Both the position numbers and the translations under genes were made by a program. A DNA stretch of 61,670 nt from Cyanobium sp. FGCU52 (GTDB lineage Bacteria > Cyanobacteriota > Cyanobacteriia > PCC-6307 > Cyanobiaceae), in assembly GCA_024958715.1 (NCBI GenBank), contig JANWUS010000068.1, positions 1 to 61,670 of the forward strand. The letters run 5' to 3'. Under the pieces are notes generated by a model that worked only from the letters and a program-made list of their open reading frames with translations, had not been told where the DNA came from and did not search any database. Below are positions 28,946-37,895 of this stretch, piece by piece (within the stretch, counting starts at the first letter, position 1; the number at the start of each line of letters is the position of its first letter).

Positions 28946-29281
28946 TCAAGGGAGCGGGCGGTCATCCGTTGCACCCCGATGCAGCCCGGACCGCCGGCGC
29001 AGCGAGCGATGGCGGTGGTACTCGGGCTCGGGGCTGCTCTGCTGCAGCTGCCGCACACTTTCCACGGCCATGCCGGCCACCACGCCGAAGCCTCCCACCA
29101 ACACCGTGCTCCAGAAAAGGCTGTAGGAATTCACCCGCACCGGCGTGTTGGCCACGACTGAGCGCAGGAACAGGGCGATCGCCAGGCCGCCTGTCCCGGC
29201 GATCAGGCCGGCGGCCACCACCCGCCGGCCACTCAGGGGCCGCGAGGGCGGCGCGGGTGCTGGGGGAGGTGTGGGGTTCAT
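28946..29281 (-). CDS. Small 2-TM protein following RND pump 2
   Basis: 111 residues; ATG overlaps the RND 2 stop by 4 bp. A Pro-rich start leads to two hydrophobic helices (about 20-43 and 52-75), then VESVRQLQQSSPEPEYHRHRS and a basic tail. The part RRVVAAGLIAGTGGLAIALFL... VLVGGFGVVAGMAVESVRQL lines up with the small protein after pump 1, pointing to a duplicated permease-plus-small-protein unit. Function unknown. Confidence 0.78.
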   Translation of the reverse strand: MNPTPPPAPAPPSRPLSGRRVVAAGLIAGTGGLAIALFLRSVVANTPVRVNSYSLFWSTVLVGGFGVVAGMAVESVRQLQQSSPEPEYHRHRSLRRRSGLHRGATDDRPLP

Positions 29282-32200
29282 GCGTCCGTGGCTCCCGGAG
29301 CCGGGGCGGGCTCACCTGGCTCGGACCCCACCAGCTGCTTCATCACCACGTAGAACACCGGCACCACGAACAGCGACAGCACGGTGGCCACCGCCAGGCC
29401 GCCGAACACCACGGTGCCGAGGGAAGCCTGCCCGCGAGCACCGGCGCCGCTGGCCAGCACCAGCGGCAGGAAGCCGAACAGGGAGGAGATCGCCGTCATC
29501 AGGATCGGGCGGAAGCGGGAGCGGGCCGCCTCCGAGGCTGCCTGCAGGGGCGTGGCACCCTCAGCCATGAGCTGGTTGGCCATGTCCACGATCAGGATGC
29601 CGTTCTTGGCCGCCAGCCCGATCAGCATCACCAGACCCACCTGGGCAAAGATGTTGAGCACCTCGCCGCGGGCCGCCAGGAACATCAGCGCCCCCAACAT
29701 GGCGGTGGGTACCGTCATCAGAATGATCAAGGGATCGGTATAGCTTTCGTATTGCGCGGCAAGCACCAGATAAGCTGTGAGAATGCCGAGGGAGAACACC
29801 ACGATCGCCAGGGCACCGGCATTGATCTCCTCCCGGGAGATGCCGGTCCAGTCAAAGCCCACCCCGTTGATCGAGAGCTCCTCGAACAGCCTGCGGATGT
29901 CGTTGATCGCCTGGCCGGAACTGCGCCCTGGGGCTGGACCGCCCTCCACCATGATCGAGCGGAACAAGTTGAAGCGTGGGATCACCAAGGGGCCCGTGAC
30001 CGGTTCGATCCGAATGAACTCCGAGAGCGGAACCGGTTCGCCGGCACCGTTCTTCGTGTAGAGCGCTTCAAGCTGTTCGGGGGTGGCGCGGAATGCCTCA
30101 TCGGCCTGCACGAACACCCGGCGCACCCGGCCTCCCTCGAAGGTGTCGTTCACGTAGAAGGAGCCGATGTTGAAGCTGAAGGCCTGCATCGCGGTCTGGA
30201 AATCCACCCCGAGCGAGGCCATGCGATCGCGGTCCACCAGGATCTGCAGCTGCGGCGCCTCGGGGGAGAACTGGGTGAACACCCGATCGAACAGGCCGCT
30301 GCCATTGGCGTTGCCGATCAGCCGCTGGGCCGTCTCGAAGAACTGAGGGTCGGCCAGGGCCCCGCCGCTGCGGTTGAGCATCTGGAACTCGAAGCCGCTG
30401 CCGGTGCCGTAGCCCGGAATCGCCGGAGGCTCGATCACGATGACCCGCCCCTCCTGAATCGCCGCGAACTTGCGGTTGAGGCGCTGCACGACGGCGTTCA
30501 CCGACTGCCCGGCGTCAGGACGATCGCTCCAGTTGCGGGTACCGAAGAAAAAGAGGCCGCGGTTCGGCGCATTGCCGGCCAGGCTGGCGCCACTGAAGAT
30601 CGTGGCGCTCTCGATCTCCTTCTCCTCGCGCAGGATCGCCGCTACCCGCTGGTTGATCCGGCGCATGTTCTCCAGCGAGCCGCCATCGGGGGCTTGCACG
30701 ATGCCGATGGCGTAGCCCTGGTCCTCCACCGGCACGAAGCCAGAGGCGATGGTGTTGAAGGCGACGGCGGTGAGGGCGATGCCACCCACCAGGGCGGCCA
30801 TGATCAGGGTGCGGTGTGAGAGCACCCAGCCAAGGCCGCGGTGGTAGCCGCGCTCCGTGCGGTCGTAGCCGCGGTTGAACCAACGGAACAGCTCCGGCGT
30901 TCCCCACCCGAACAGGCCGCCGACCAGGGTGAAGGCAAGCACCGTGAACGGGCTTGTCACACCGCCGAGCACCATCCCCGCCACGGCGCCTCCGATGACG
31001 AAGGGAAGCCGCATTGGCAGGCCGATAAGCAGCTGCAGCAGGAACCCGAGCAGGAGACCTGCGGCCAGGGCGCCGATGGCGGCCAGGGCACCTCCTCCGC
31101 CGGCGGCCAACAGACCGTAGATGAAGCCCAGGGCAGCCCCGGCGATGGCGTAGGTGCGACGTCCGGGGGGCTCCCCCTCCCGCGCCAGCAGCAGGGCCGA
31201 GAGCATGGGCGAGAAGGAAATGGCGTTGAAGGTGGAGATCGTGACCGCGAAGAGGATGGTGGCGGCGAACTGTTTGTAGATCGTGCCGGTGGCGCCGGGG
31301 AAGAACAGCACTGGCACAAACACCGCAAACAGCACCAGGCTGGTGGCGATCACCGCCGCGAAGAGTTCGTCCATGGTGGCCTTGGCCGCCGCGAGCGCGC
31401 TCATGCCGGCGGCCTTCTTGGTGGCGGTGTTCTCGATCACCGTGATCGCGTCGTCCACCACCAGACCGGTGGCCAGCACCAGCCCGAAAAGGGTGAGCTG
31501 GTTGATCGTGAAGCCGAAGATCTGGACCCCCATGAAGGTGCCCACCAGGGCCACCGGAATGGCGATCGCCGGCACCAGGGTGGCCTTCCAGTCCTGCAGG
31601 AACAGGAACAGGATCAGCACCACCAGCACCACGGCATCACGCAGGGCCGAGGTGACCCCCTTGATCGATGCCGTGATGAAGTCGGTGATGTCGTAGATCT
31701 TCTGCATCTGCATGCCCACCGGCATGGTGTCGGCGAACTCCTTGAGCACCTCCTCCACCCCCCGGGACACCTCCAGGGCGTTGCTGCCGCTGAGCTGATA
31801 GATGGCCATCCCCACCGAGGGCACACCGCGCAGATCGGTGGCTTCCACCGCGAAGGTGTCCCCCCCGAGGCTCACCCGGCCCACATCCCGCAACCGCACC
31901 AGGCCACCCTCGGCTGTGGAGCGCAGGATCAGATTCTCGAAGTCCTCAGTGGTGCGCAGCCGCCCCTGCAGCTGCACCGTGAAGGTGAACTGCTGGCCAG
32001 CTGGCGCGGGAGCACCACCGATCTGACCCACGGGCACGAGGCGGTTCTGGCTGCGCAGGGCCTGCACCACATCCGTGGCGGTGAGTTTGTTGGCGGCAAG
32101 GCGAACCGGATCGAGCCAGAGCCGGAAAGCCAGCTGGCGATTGCCGAAATACTGCAGATCGCCAACACCCGGCACCCGCCGGATGGCATCGGTGAGGTTC

Positions 32201-32691
32201 TGATCGAGAAGGCCGCTGATCGTTTCGAGGCTATAGAGGTTCTTGGGGTCTTCGCTAGTGAAGTTGTAGACGAGCAGGATCGAGTTCGAGGCCTGGTTCA
32301 CCGTGATGCCCGATTGCCTCACCTCCTCCGGCAGGCTGGGCTGGGCCAGGGCCACCCGGTTCTGCACGTTCACCTGGTTGATGTCGCGATCACTGCCGCT
32401 GGCGAACGACACCCTGATCGCGCTGGTGCCATCGGCAGCGCTGGTGGAGGAGATGTAGTCCATGTTCTCCACCCCGTTGATCTGCTGCTCCAGCACACTC
32501 GTCACACCCTGCTCCACGCTCACCGCATCGGCCCCCACGTAGCGGGAGGTGACCTGCACGGTGGGGGGAGCGATGTCGGGCAGGTTCTCGATCGGCAGGA
32601 TCGGAATGGCGATCAACCCCGCAATCACGATCAGCAGGCTGCACACCGTGGTGAGCACGGGGCGAACGATGAAGTTATTGGAAAGCGACAT
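29278..32691 (-). CDS. RND-type efflux permease 2 (HAE-1-like)
   Basis: Second AcrB-like permease, 1137 residues. ENLPDIAPPTVQVTSRYVGA opens the porter domain, GLVVDDAITVIEN (about 409-421) carries the proton-relay Asp pair, and AAKNGILIVDMANQ lies near the C-terminus. A block of about 100 residues (503-601), strongly hydrophobic with three to four possible helices and rich in Gly and Ala, is inserted between the two halves. This insert is longer than in permease 1. It is coupled to the small 2-TM protein (4-bp overlap) and follows its adaptor by 12 bp. Confidence 0.95.
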   Translation of the reverse strand: MSLSNNFIVRPVLTTVCSLLIVIAGLIAIPILPIENLPDIAPPTVQVTSRYVGADAVSVEQGVTSVLEQQINGVENMDYISSTSAADGTSAIRVSFASGSDRDINQVNVQNRVALAQPSLPEEVRQSGITVNQASNSILLVYNFTSEDPKNLYSLETISGLLDQNLTDAIRRVPGVGDLQYFGNRQLAFRLWLDPVRLAANKLTATDVVQALRSQNRLVPVGQIGGAPAPAGQQFTFTVQLQGRLRTTEDFENLILRSTAEGGLVRLRDVGRVSLGGDTFAVEATDLRGVPSVGMAIYQLSGSNALEVSRGVEEVLKEFADTMPVGMQMQKIYDITDFITASIKGVTSALRDAVVLVVLILFLFLQDWKATLVPAIAIPVALVGTFMGVQIFGFTINQLTLFGLVLATGLVVDDAITVIENTATKKAAGMSALAAAKATMDELFAAVIATSLVLFAVFVPVLFFPGATGTIYKQFAATILFAVTISTFNAISFSPMLSALLLAREGEPPGRRTYAIAGAALGFIYGLLAAGGGGALAAIGALAAGLLLGFLLQLLIGLPMRLPFVIGGAVAGMVLGGVTSPFTVLAFTLVGGLFGWGTPELFRWFNRGYDRTERGYHRGLGWVLSHRTLIMAALVGGIALTAVAFNTIASGFVPVEDQGYAIGIVQAPDGGSLENMRRINQRVAAILREEKEIESATIFSGASLAGNAPNRGLFFFGTRNWSDRPDAGQSVNAVVQRLNRKFAAIQEGRVIVIEPPAIPGYGTGSGFEFQMLNRSGGALADPQFFETAQRLIGNANGSGLFDRVFTQFSPEAPQLQILVDRDRMASLGVDFQTAMQAFSFNIGSFYVNDTFEGGRVRRVFVQADEAFRATPEQLEALYTKNGAGEPVPLSEFIRIEPVTGPLVIPRFNLFRSIMVEGGPAPGRSSGQAINDIRRLFEELSINGVGFDWTGISREEINAGALAIVVFSLGILTAYLVLAAQYESYTDPLIILMTVPTAMLGALMFLAARGEVLNIFAQVGLVMLIGLAAKNGILIVDMANQLMAEGATPLQAASEAARSRFRPILMTAISSLFGFLPLVLASGAGARGQASLGTVVFGGLAVATVLSLFVVPVFYVVMKQLVGSEPGEPAPAPGATDA

Positions 32692-32703
32692 GTGGGCTCG
32701 GTC

Positions 32704-33855
32704 CTAGTTCACCTTCACCGGGCTTCCATGGCGCAGGCCGATCAGGTTGGAGGTGATCACCGTGGCGGTGGCGGGCAGGCCGCTGAGCACCGGATAGCGG
32801 TCGCGCTGCAGCGGCCCCAGCTGCACCGGCGTCTGCAGGGCGAAGCTGGTGCCGGCCGGCAGCTTGCGCAGCGCGGCGAGATCGGCCCTTCCGGGGCGCG
32901 CCTCCAGACCGGCCAGGCTGCCCACCTCGAACACGAAGCTCTGCCCCGAGATCTGGGTGACGGCGGCGAAGGGCACCGACAGCTGGCGGCGGGCATCCAG
33001 AACCAGGCGGGTGCGGGTGCGCAGGCCGTTGCGCAGAACGCCCTGGGGGTTGTCGAATTCGGCCTTGGCCAGCAGGGCCTGGGTGCCGGGCACCACGCCG
33101 GGATCGATTGAGCGCACCGGGGCCTCGGCCAGCGGCCGCCCACTGGCGGGGTCCATCAGGATCACGGGCTGGCCGACGCGCAGCCGGGCGGAATACACGG
33201 CCGGCACGTCGACCCGGGCCACCAGCCGGTCGTTGCGGATGATCCGGGTGAACGGGGCGCCCGCCTGGATCACGTCCCCCTGCTTAACCTGCACATCGCC
33301 CACGATGCCGCTGATGGGGGCCCGCAGATCCCGGAAGGCCAGATCAGCCCTGCGGGCGATCAACTCCTGGCGCGCGGAAATGAACTGCTGACGGAACTCG
33401 TCGCGCTGGAAGGCACTGGCGGCGCCCTGACGCACCAGGTATTCGTAACGGCGGTAGTTGAGCAGGTTGGTCTGCACCTGCGCCTCCAGCCGGGCCACGT
33501 CGGCCCGGGCCTGGGTCTGGTCGAGCACCAGCAGCAGCTGGCCCGCCGCCACCGGATCCCCCTGGCGCACCAGCAGGCGTTCGATGCGGCCCGAGGCCTG
33601 GGCCGCAAGCTGCACATCCTCGAGCGACTCGAGGGTGCTGACCGTGTCCACGTTGTCGGTGAACAGGGCCGGAGCCGCCTGCTCGGTCTGCACCGGCAGG
33701 ATGCGGGGGGGCTGGGCCTGTTCGCCGGGCTTGCAGGCACCCAGCAGACCGGCCGTGGCGAGAAGGGTGACCAGCCCAAGCGACGCCGCAGCCCCGCGGG
33801 AGTGGAGGGAAGGCCTTCGCGCGGCGGGGACGAACGGAACGGAATCGCCGGGCAC
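32704..33855 (-). CDS. RND membrane-fusion lipoprotein 2
   Basis: Periplasmic adaptor of pump 2, 383 residues. The signal peptide has a long basic N-region, with lipobox LLGAC at about residue 41. LAAQASGRIERLLVRQGDPV and APISGIVGDVQVKQGDVI form the split lipoyl motif around a helical hairpin. It probably starts at GTG 33855. The C-terminus ends GLRHGSPVKVN, typical for MFPs. It lies 43 bp downstream of the antiporter gene. Confidence 0.94.
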   Translation of the reverse strand: MPGDSVPFVPAARRPSLHSRGAAASLGLVTLLATAGLLGACKPGEQAQPPRILPVQTEQAAPALFTDNVDTVSTLESLEDVQLAAQASGRIERLLVRQGDPVAAGQLLLVLDQTQARADVARLEAQVQTNLLNYRRYEYLVRQGAASAFQRDEFRQQFISARQELIARRADLAFRDLRAPISGIVGDVQVKQGDVIQAGAPFTRIIRNDRLVARVDVPAVYSARLRVGQPVILMDPASGRPLAEAPVRSIDPGVVPGTQALLAKAEFDNPQGVLRNGLRTRTRLVLDARRQLSVPFAAVTQISGQSFVFEVGSLAGLEARPGRADLAALRKLPAGTSFALQTPVQLGPLQRDRYPVLSGLPATATVITSNLIGLRHGSPVKVN

Positions 33856-33898
33856 GGTCTGGCTTCGCTTCCGCCGACGTTACTGGCGATCCGGTGGA

Positions 33899-35254
33899 TC
33901 AGGGGGGCCCGGGAGACACCAGGGCAGGCTGCCCGTCCTCACCGGCCTGGCCGGAGAGCACCAGCCGCAGCAGCACCGGCGCCAGGAAGGTGGTGCCGAT
34001 CACCATCACCAGGATCGCGGCCTCCAGGGGAGGGGTGAGCAGGCCCGTCTGGGAGCCCAGTCCCAGGAAGATCAGGCCCACCTCGCCGCGAGGCAGCATG
34101 CCCAGCCCCACCGCCAGCCGGTTGGTGGGTTCGGCGCTGCGATAGCTCCAGCCCGCCGCCACCTTGCTCACGATCGCTGCCAGCAGCAGGAACGCGGCCA
34201 TGATCAGCCCCTCACGGTTGGCCGGGTCCAGGGGGTTGAGCGCCGCCAGATCCATGCCGGTGCCGATCAGCACGAAGAACATGGTGGCGAACAGGGCCAC
34301 GATCGGGGTCATGGCCTCCTCGATCGCATGGCGATGGCGCGAGGCGCTGAGCACCAGCCCGCCGGCGAAGGCCCCGAGCGCGGCCTCCAGCCCGATCGCC
34401 TGGGCCGCGAGGCAGGCGAGGGTGAGCACCACGAAGGCCGCGGCCACCACCTCACCGGGTGCCTTCAGCTGATCGAGCAGCCAGTCGAAGGCCGGCGCCG
34501 CGGTGCGGCCCAGCACTAGCGACACTACCACGAACACCGCGGCGGCCAGCAGCAGCTTCAGCACGGGCCCGAGGCTGAAGCTCCCCCCTGCCCCCAGCGC
34601 CACCACCACCGCCAGGATCACGATGCCGAGGATGTCGTCGAGCACGGCCGCGCCGATCACCATCTGCCCCTCGCGGCACTTGAGGAACTTCAGCTCCCCG
34701 AGCACGCTGGCGGTGATGCCGATGCTGGTGGCGGTCATCGCCGCCCCGGCGAAGATCGCGGCCATCAGCGGCACGTGGAACAACTGATACAGGCCGAAGG
34801 TGCCGAGGGCGAACGGCAGCAGCACCCCGGTCAGGGCCACGGTGGTGGCCTGCACCCCCACCGCCAGCAGCTCGTCGAGATCGCACTCCAGCCCGGTGAG
34901 GAACAGCAGGCTGAACAGGCCGAGCTGGGCGATGGCCTTGAGATTGGGGAAGCTGTGGTCGTAGAGATCCCGCACCTGCTCGGGGGTGATCGCGGTCAGC
35001 GAGGCGACGCCGCGCACCATCAGCCCGTTCAGTTCGGCATGGGCGTCGGGGGGGAGGATCAGGTGCAGCCCCGACACGCCGATCAGCACCCCCGCCACCA
35101 GCTCGCCAAGGATCGTGGGCAGTTGCAGGCGCACCATCACTTCCGCCATGGCCCGCGCCGCCAGCACGATCACCAGGAAACGGCCCACCTGCAGGATCGT
35201 CTCCGCCGCCTCCAGCTGGTGACCCCCGACATCGAGCAGCAGGGGGGAAAGCAT
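33899..35254 (-). CDS. CPA2-family cation:proton antiporter
   Basis: 451 residues with about 12 helices. Key features of Na+(K+)/H+ exchangers of the CPA2 type: ILGELVAGVLIG in an early helix, FLTGLECDLDELL, and the GAAVLDDILGIVILAVV helix with adjacent Asp residues that bind the cation. There is no C-terminal TrkA-N domain. Role would be Na+/K+ and pH homeostasis at the plasma or thylakoid membrane. It is the first gene of the minus-strand run 35254-22436. It is separated by 115 bp from a divergent small gene. Confidence 0.92.
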   Translation of the reverse strand: MLSPLLLDVGGHQLEAAETILQVGRFLVIVLAARAMAEVMVRLQLPTILGELVAGVLIGVSGLHLILPPDAHAELNGLMVRGVASLTAITPEQVRDLYDHSFPNLKAIAQLGLFSLLFLTGLECDLDELLAVGVQATTVALTGVLLPFALGTFGLYQLFHVPLMAAIFAGAAMTATSIGITASVLGELKFLKCREGQMVIGAAVLDDILGIVILAVVVALGAGGSFSLGPVLKLLLAAAVFVVVSLVLGRTAAPAFDWLLDQLKAPGEVVAAAFVVLTLACLAAQAIGLEAALGAFAGGLVLSASRHRHAIEEAMTPIVALFATMFFVLIGTGMDLAALNPLDPANREGLIMAAFLLLAAIVSKVAAGWSYRSAEPTNRLAVGLGMLPRGEVGLIFLGLGSQTGLLTPPLEAAILVMVIGTTFLAPVLLRLVLSGQAGEDGQPALVSPGPP

Positions 35255-35369
35255 GGGCCGTCGTCCGGGTCGGAGGTGCCGAGCCGGAACGTAATGGATC
35301 CGGGCGCTGGCGGCGGTGCCCGTCGCCGCGGCGGCCGGAACCCGGGAACAGGCGGCCTAGGCTGGGTTG

Positions 35370-35561
35370 ATGGCAGCCCGTGAGCACGCCGAGCGCCGTC
35401 GGCGGCGCCCCTTCCCGCCGATCGCATCGGGCCAGCGGTCGCGGATGCCCCTGGTGCTGGTCGCCCTCGGCGGGCTGCTGCTGTTCACCCTGCCGATGCT
35501 GTTGCCTTCCCATCCCCAGGGGGAACGGCTGAAGATCCGCCGGGAACTGCGCAAGTTCTGA
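35370..35561 (+). CDS. Small single-TM protein
   Basis: 63 residues: an Arg-rich N-terminus (REHAERRRRRPFPP), one helix (MPLVLVALGGLLLFTLPMLL) and a short charged C-terminus ending RRELRKF. It lies 15 bp before rarA and is probably co-transcribed. ATG 35370 is preferred over an overlapping TTG 35367. Unrecognised. Confidence 0.7.
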   Translation: MAAREHAERRRRRPFPPIASGQRSRMPLVLVALGGLLLFTLPMLLPSHPQGERLKIRRELRKF

Positions 35562-35576
35562 TCCGCGCAGTGCCCC

Positions 35577-37862
35577 ATGAGCGATCTGTTCAGCCACCGG
35601 CGCGAGGTCACCCTGAGCCGGATCGCGCCCCTGGCCGATCGGCTCCGGCCGCGCAGCCTCGATGATTTCGTGGGCCAGGAGGCGATCCTCGGCCCCGGCC
35701 GCCTGCTGCGGCGGGCGATCGCCGCCGATCGGGTCGGCAACCTGATCCTGCACGGCCCGCCCGGCACCGGCAAGACCACCCTGGCCCGCATCATCGCGGG
35801 CTGCACCCGCGCCCACTTCAGCAGCCTCAACGCCGTGCTGGCGGGGGTGAAGGACCTGCGCACCGAGGTGGACGCCGCCAAGCAGCGCCTGGAACTCCAC
35901 GGCCTGCGCACGATCCTGTTCATCGACGAGGTGCACCGCTTCAACACCGCCCAGCAGGACGCCCTGCTGCCCTGGGTGGAGAACGGCACCGTCACCCTGA
36001 TCGGCGCCACCACCGAGAACCCCTTCTTCGAGGTGAACAAGGCGCTGGTCAGCCGCTCGCGCCTGTTCCGCCTCCAGCCCCTCCAGCCCGACGACCTGCG
36101 TCGGCTGCTGGAGCGGGCCCTCAGCGACCGCGAACGGGGCTACGGCGAACGGTCCGTGGTGATCGCCCCCGAGGCGGCCGCCCATCTCATCGACGTGGCC
36201 GGCGGCGATGCCCGCAGCCTGCTCAACGCCCTGGAACTGGCGGTGGAAACGACTCCGCCAGACGCACAGGGCGTGATCACGATCGATCTGGCGATCGCCG
36301 AGGAGTCGATCCAGCAGCGGGCAGTGCTCTACGACAAGCAGGGCGATGCCCACTTCGACACCATCAGCGCCTTCATCAAGTCGCTGCGGGGCTCGGATCC
36401 GGATGCGGCGCTGTTCTGGCTGGCGCGGATGGTGGAGGCGGGCGAGAACCCGCGCTTCATCTTCCGCCGCATGCTGATTGCCGCCGGCGAGGATGTGGGC
36501 CTGGCGGATCCCCAGGCGATCGTGGTGGTGGAGGCCTGCGCCGCCGCCTTCGACCGCATCGGCCTGCCGGAAGGGCTCTATCCCCTGGCCCACGCCGCCC
36601 TCTATCTGGCGGGCACCGAGAAGAGCAACAGCAGCCTGGGCTTCTTCGATGCGATCCGCATGGTGCGCAGCGCCGCCGACCAGCGGGTGCCTTCCCATCT
36701 GCGGGATGCCAACCGCGACGGCAAGGCCTTCGGCGATGGCGTGGGCTACCGCTACCCCCATGCCTACGCTGAGCACTGGGTGGCTCAGCAGTACCTACCC
36801 ACCGCCGTGCAGGGAGAGGTGTTCTGGCAGCCGGGAGCCCTGGGCTGGGAAGGGGCCCTGCGTCCGCGGCTGCAGCAGCGCCGGGCCGCCCAGCTGGCCG
36901 CCGCCGCCGAAACCGCCCTCGATCAGCCGGAACAGCTCAGCAGTGGGCCCGACGATCCCCAGCTGGAACGCTGGCTGCGGCGCCAGGCCGCCGCCGAGGG
37001 CGAGCGGCTCGAGGCCCTGCGCCTGCGCTTCTGGCAGGCCGGCCTGCCCGGGCGGCTGGATCGGGTGCTGGTGATCGAGGCCCGTTCACTGCTCTGGGCC
37101 CTCGATCCTCTCCAGCAGGCGCTGGAGGGCGAGGTGGTGATCGCTGTGGCCGATGCCGCGGCGGGGGAACGGCTGGAGGCCCAGCTCCAGATCCTGGATC
37201 AGCTGCAACGGCCCCGGCTGCTGGTGCTGCCCCCGGACGAACCGGAGCAGCTGGCCCGTGAGCTCGGGGAACCGCCGCCCGAGGGTCGCTTCGAGTGGCT
37301 GGTGGCCCGCCAGCCCTTCCGCGGCAAGGGCCCGGCAGAGATCGAAACCTGGCTCGACGTTCTGGACCAGTGGCTGGCGGCGAAGGCCGAGGTGCGGCTG
37401 CTGTGCAGCAGGCCGCTGCTGGGGCCGGCCGGCAGCCTGAGGGAATGGCAGCGCAGCGGCGACGACAACGGGCAGGCAAGCCTGATAGAACTCGAGCAGA
37501 GCTGGCTGAGCGACCAGCATCAGGAAGCCGGGCTCGTGGCCGAAGGGCTGGCACGCCGCGGCTGGCAGGTGCAGCACGAGAGCTGGCGGGAACACCTTTC
37601 CCTGAACCTGAGCGCCACCCTCCTTCAGCGCTGGTTCGCCGCCGGGGCGCCCTACCGACGCTGGCTGGAGACCCGTCTGGAACAGCCGGCCATCGAGGCG
37701 CTGCGCGAACGGTTCCGGGCCGCGCTGGGGGCCGCCCTGCCCCAGCCCCTGGAGCACACCCTGCTGCGGGCCCACCGGGAGCGGGACAACCGCGAGGCCG
37801 GAAGCCGGCGCGCAGACATGAAAAAGCCCCGGGCGGGCCGGGGCGGAAAGGAGAAACGCTGA
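35577..37862 (+). CDS. rarA: RarA/MgsA-type AAA+ ATPase with cyanobacterial C-terminal extension
   Basis: Replication-fork and recombination-associated clamp-loader-like ATPase. Residues 1-440 are RarA: LRPRSLDDFVGQEAIL, Walker A GPPGTGKTT, Walker B FIDEVHRF, sensor 1 GATTENPFF, and the tetramerisation part NSSLGFFDAIRMVR. Residues about 470-735 are an extra domain of alpha/beta character (LDRVLVIEARSLLWALDPL..., LLVLPPDEPEQLA) that looks like a degenerate methyltransferase-like Rossmann fold. RarA of E. coli stops near 445 residues. This fusion is known in cyanobacteria (a RarA/unknown-domain fusion), but the added domain has no assigned function. The last codons overlap a terminator for the opposite strand. 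Confidence 0.93.
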   Translation: MSDLFSHRREVTLSRIAPLADRLRPRSLDDFVGQEAILGPGRLLRRAIAADRVGNLILHGPPGTGKTTLARIIAGCTRAHFSSLNAVLAGVKDLRTEVDAAKQRLELHGLRTILFIDEVHRFNTAQQDALLPWVENGTVTLIGATTENPFFEVNKALVSRSRLFRLQPLQPDDLRRLLERALSDRERGYGERSVVIAPEAAAHLIDVAGGDARSLLNALELAVETTPPDAQGVITIDLAIAEESIQQRAVLYDKQGDAHFDTISAFIKSLRGSDPDAALFWLARMVEAGENPRFIFRRMLIAAGEDVGLADPQAIVVVEACAAAFDRIGLPEGLYPLAHAALYLAGTEKSNSSLGFFDAIRMVRSAADQRVPSHLRDANRDGKAFGDGVGYRYPHAYAEHWVAQQYLPTAVQGEVFWQPGALGWEGALRPRLQQRRAAQLAAAAETALDQPEQLSSGPDDPQLERWLRRQAAAEGERLEALRLRFWQAGLPGRLDRVLVIEARSLLWALDPLQQALEGEVVIAVADAAAGERLEAQLQILDQLQRPRLLVLPPDEPEQLARELGEPPPEGRFEWLVARQPFRGKGPAEIETWLDVLDQWLAAKAEVRLLCSRPLLGPAGSLREWQRSGDDNGQASLIELEQSWLSDQHQEAGLVAEGLARRGWQVQHESWREHLSLNLSATLLQRWFAAGAPYRRWLETRLEQPAIEALRERFRAALGAALPQPLEHTLLRAHRERDNREAGSRRADMKKPRAGRGGKEKR
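37821..37844 (-). terminator. Rho-independent terminator inside the 3' end of rarA
   Basis: On the minus strand GCCCCGG-N5-CCGGGGC (7-bp stem) is followed by five T. It lies about 50 bp past the stop of the minus-strand gene at 37896-38558, and would end that transcript. On the plus strand the same bases encode KKPRAGRG near the RarA C-terminus. Confidence 0.8.
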
Positions 37863-37895
37863 GGGCGGCTGGGAGAACCGCAGCCGCCCCTCCGA

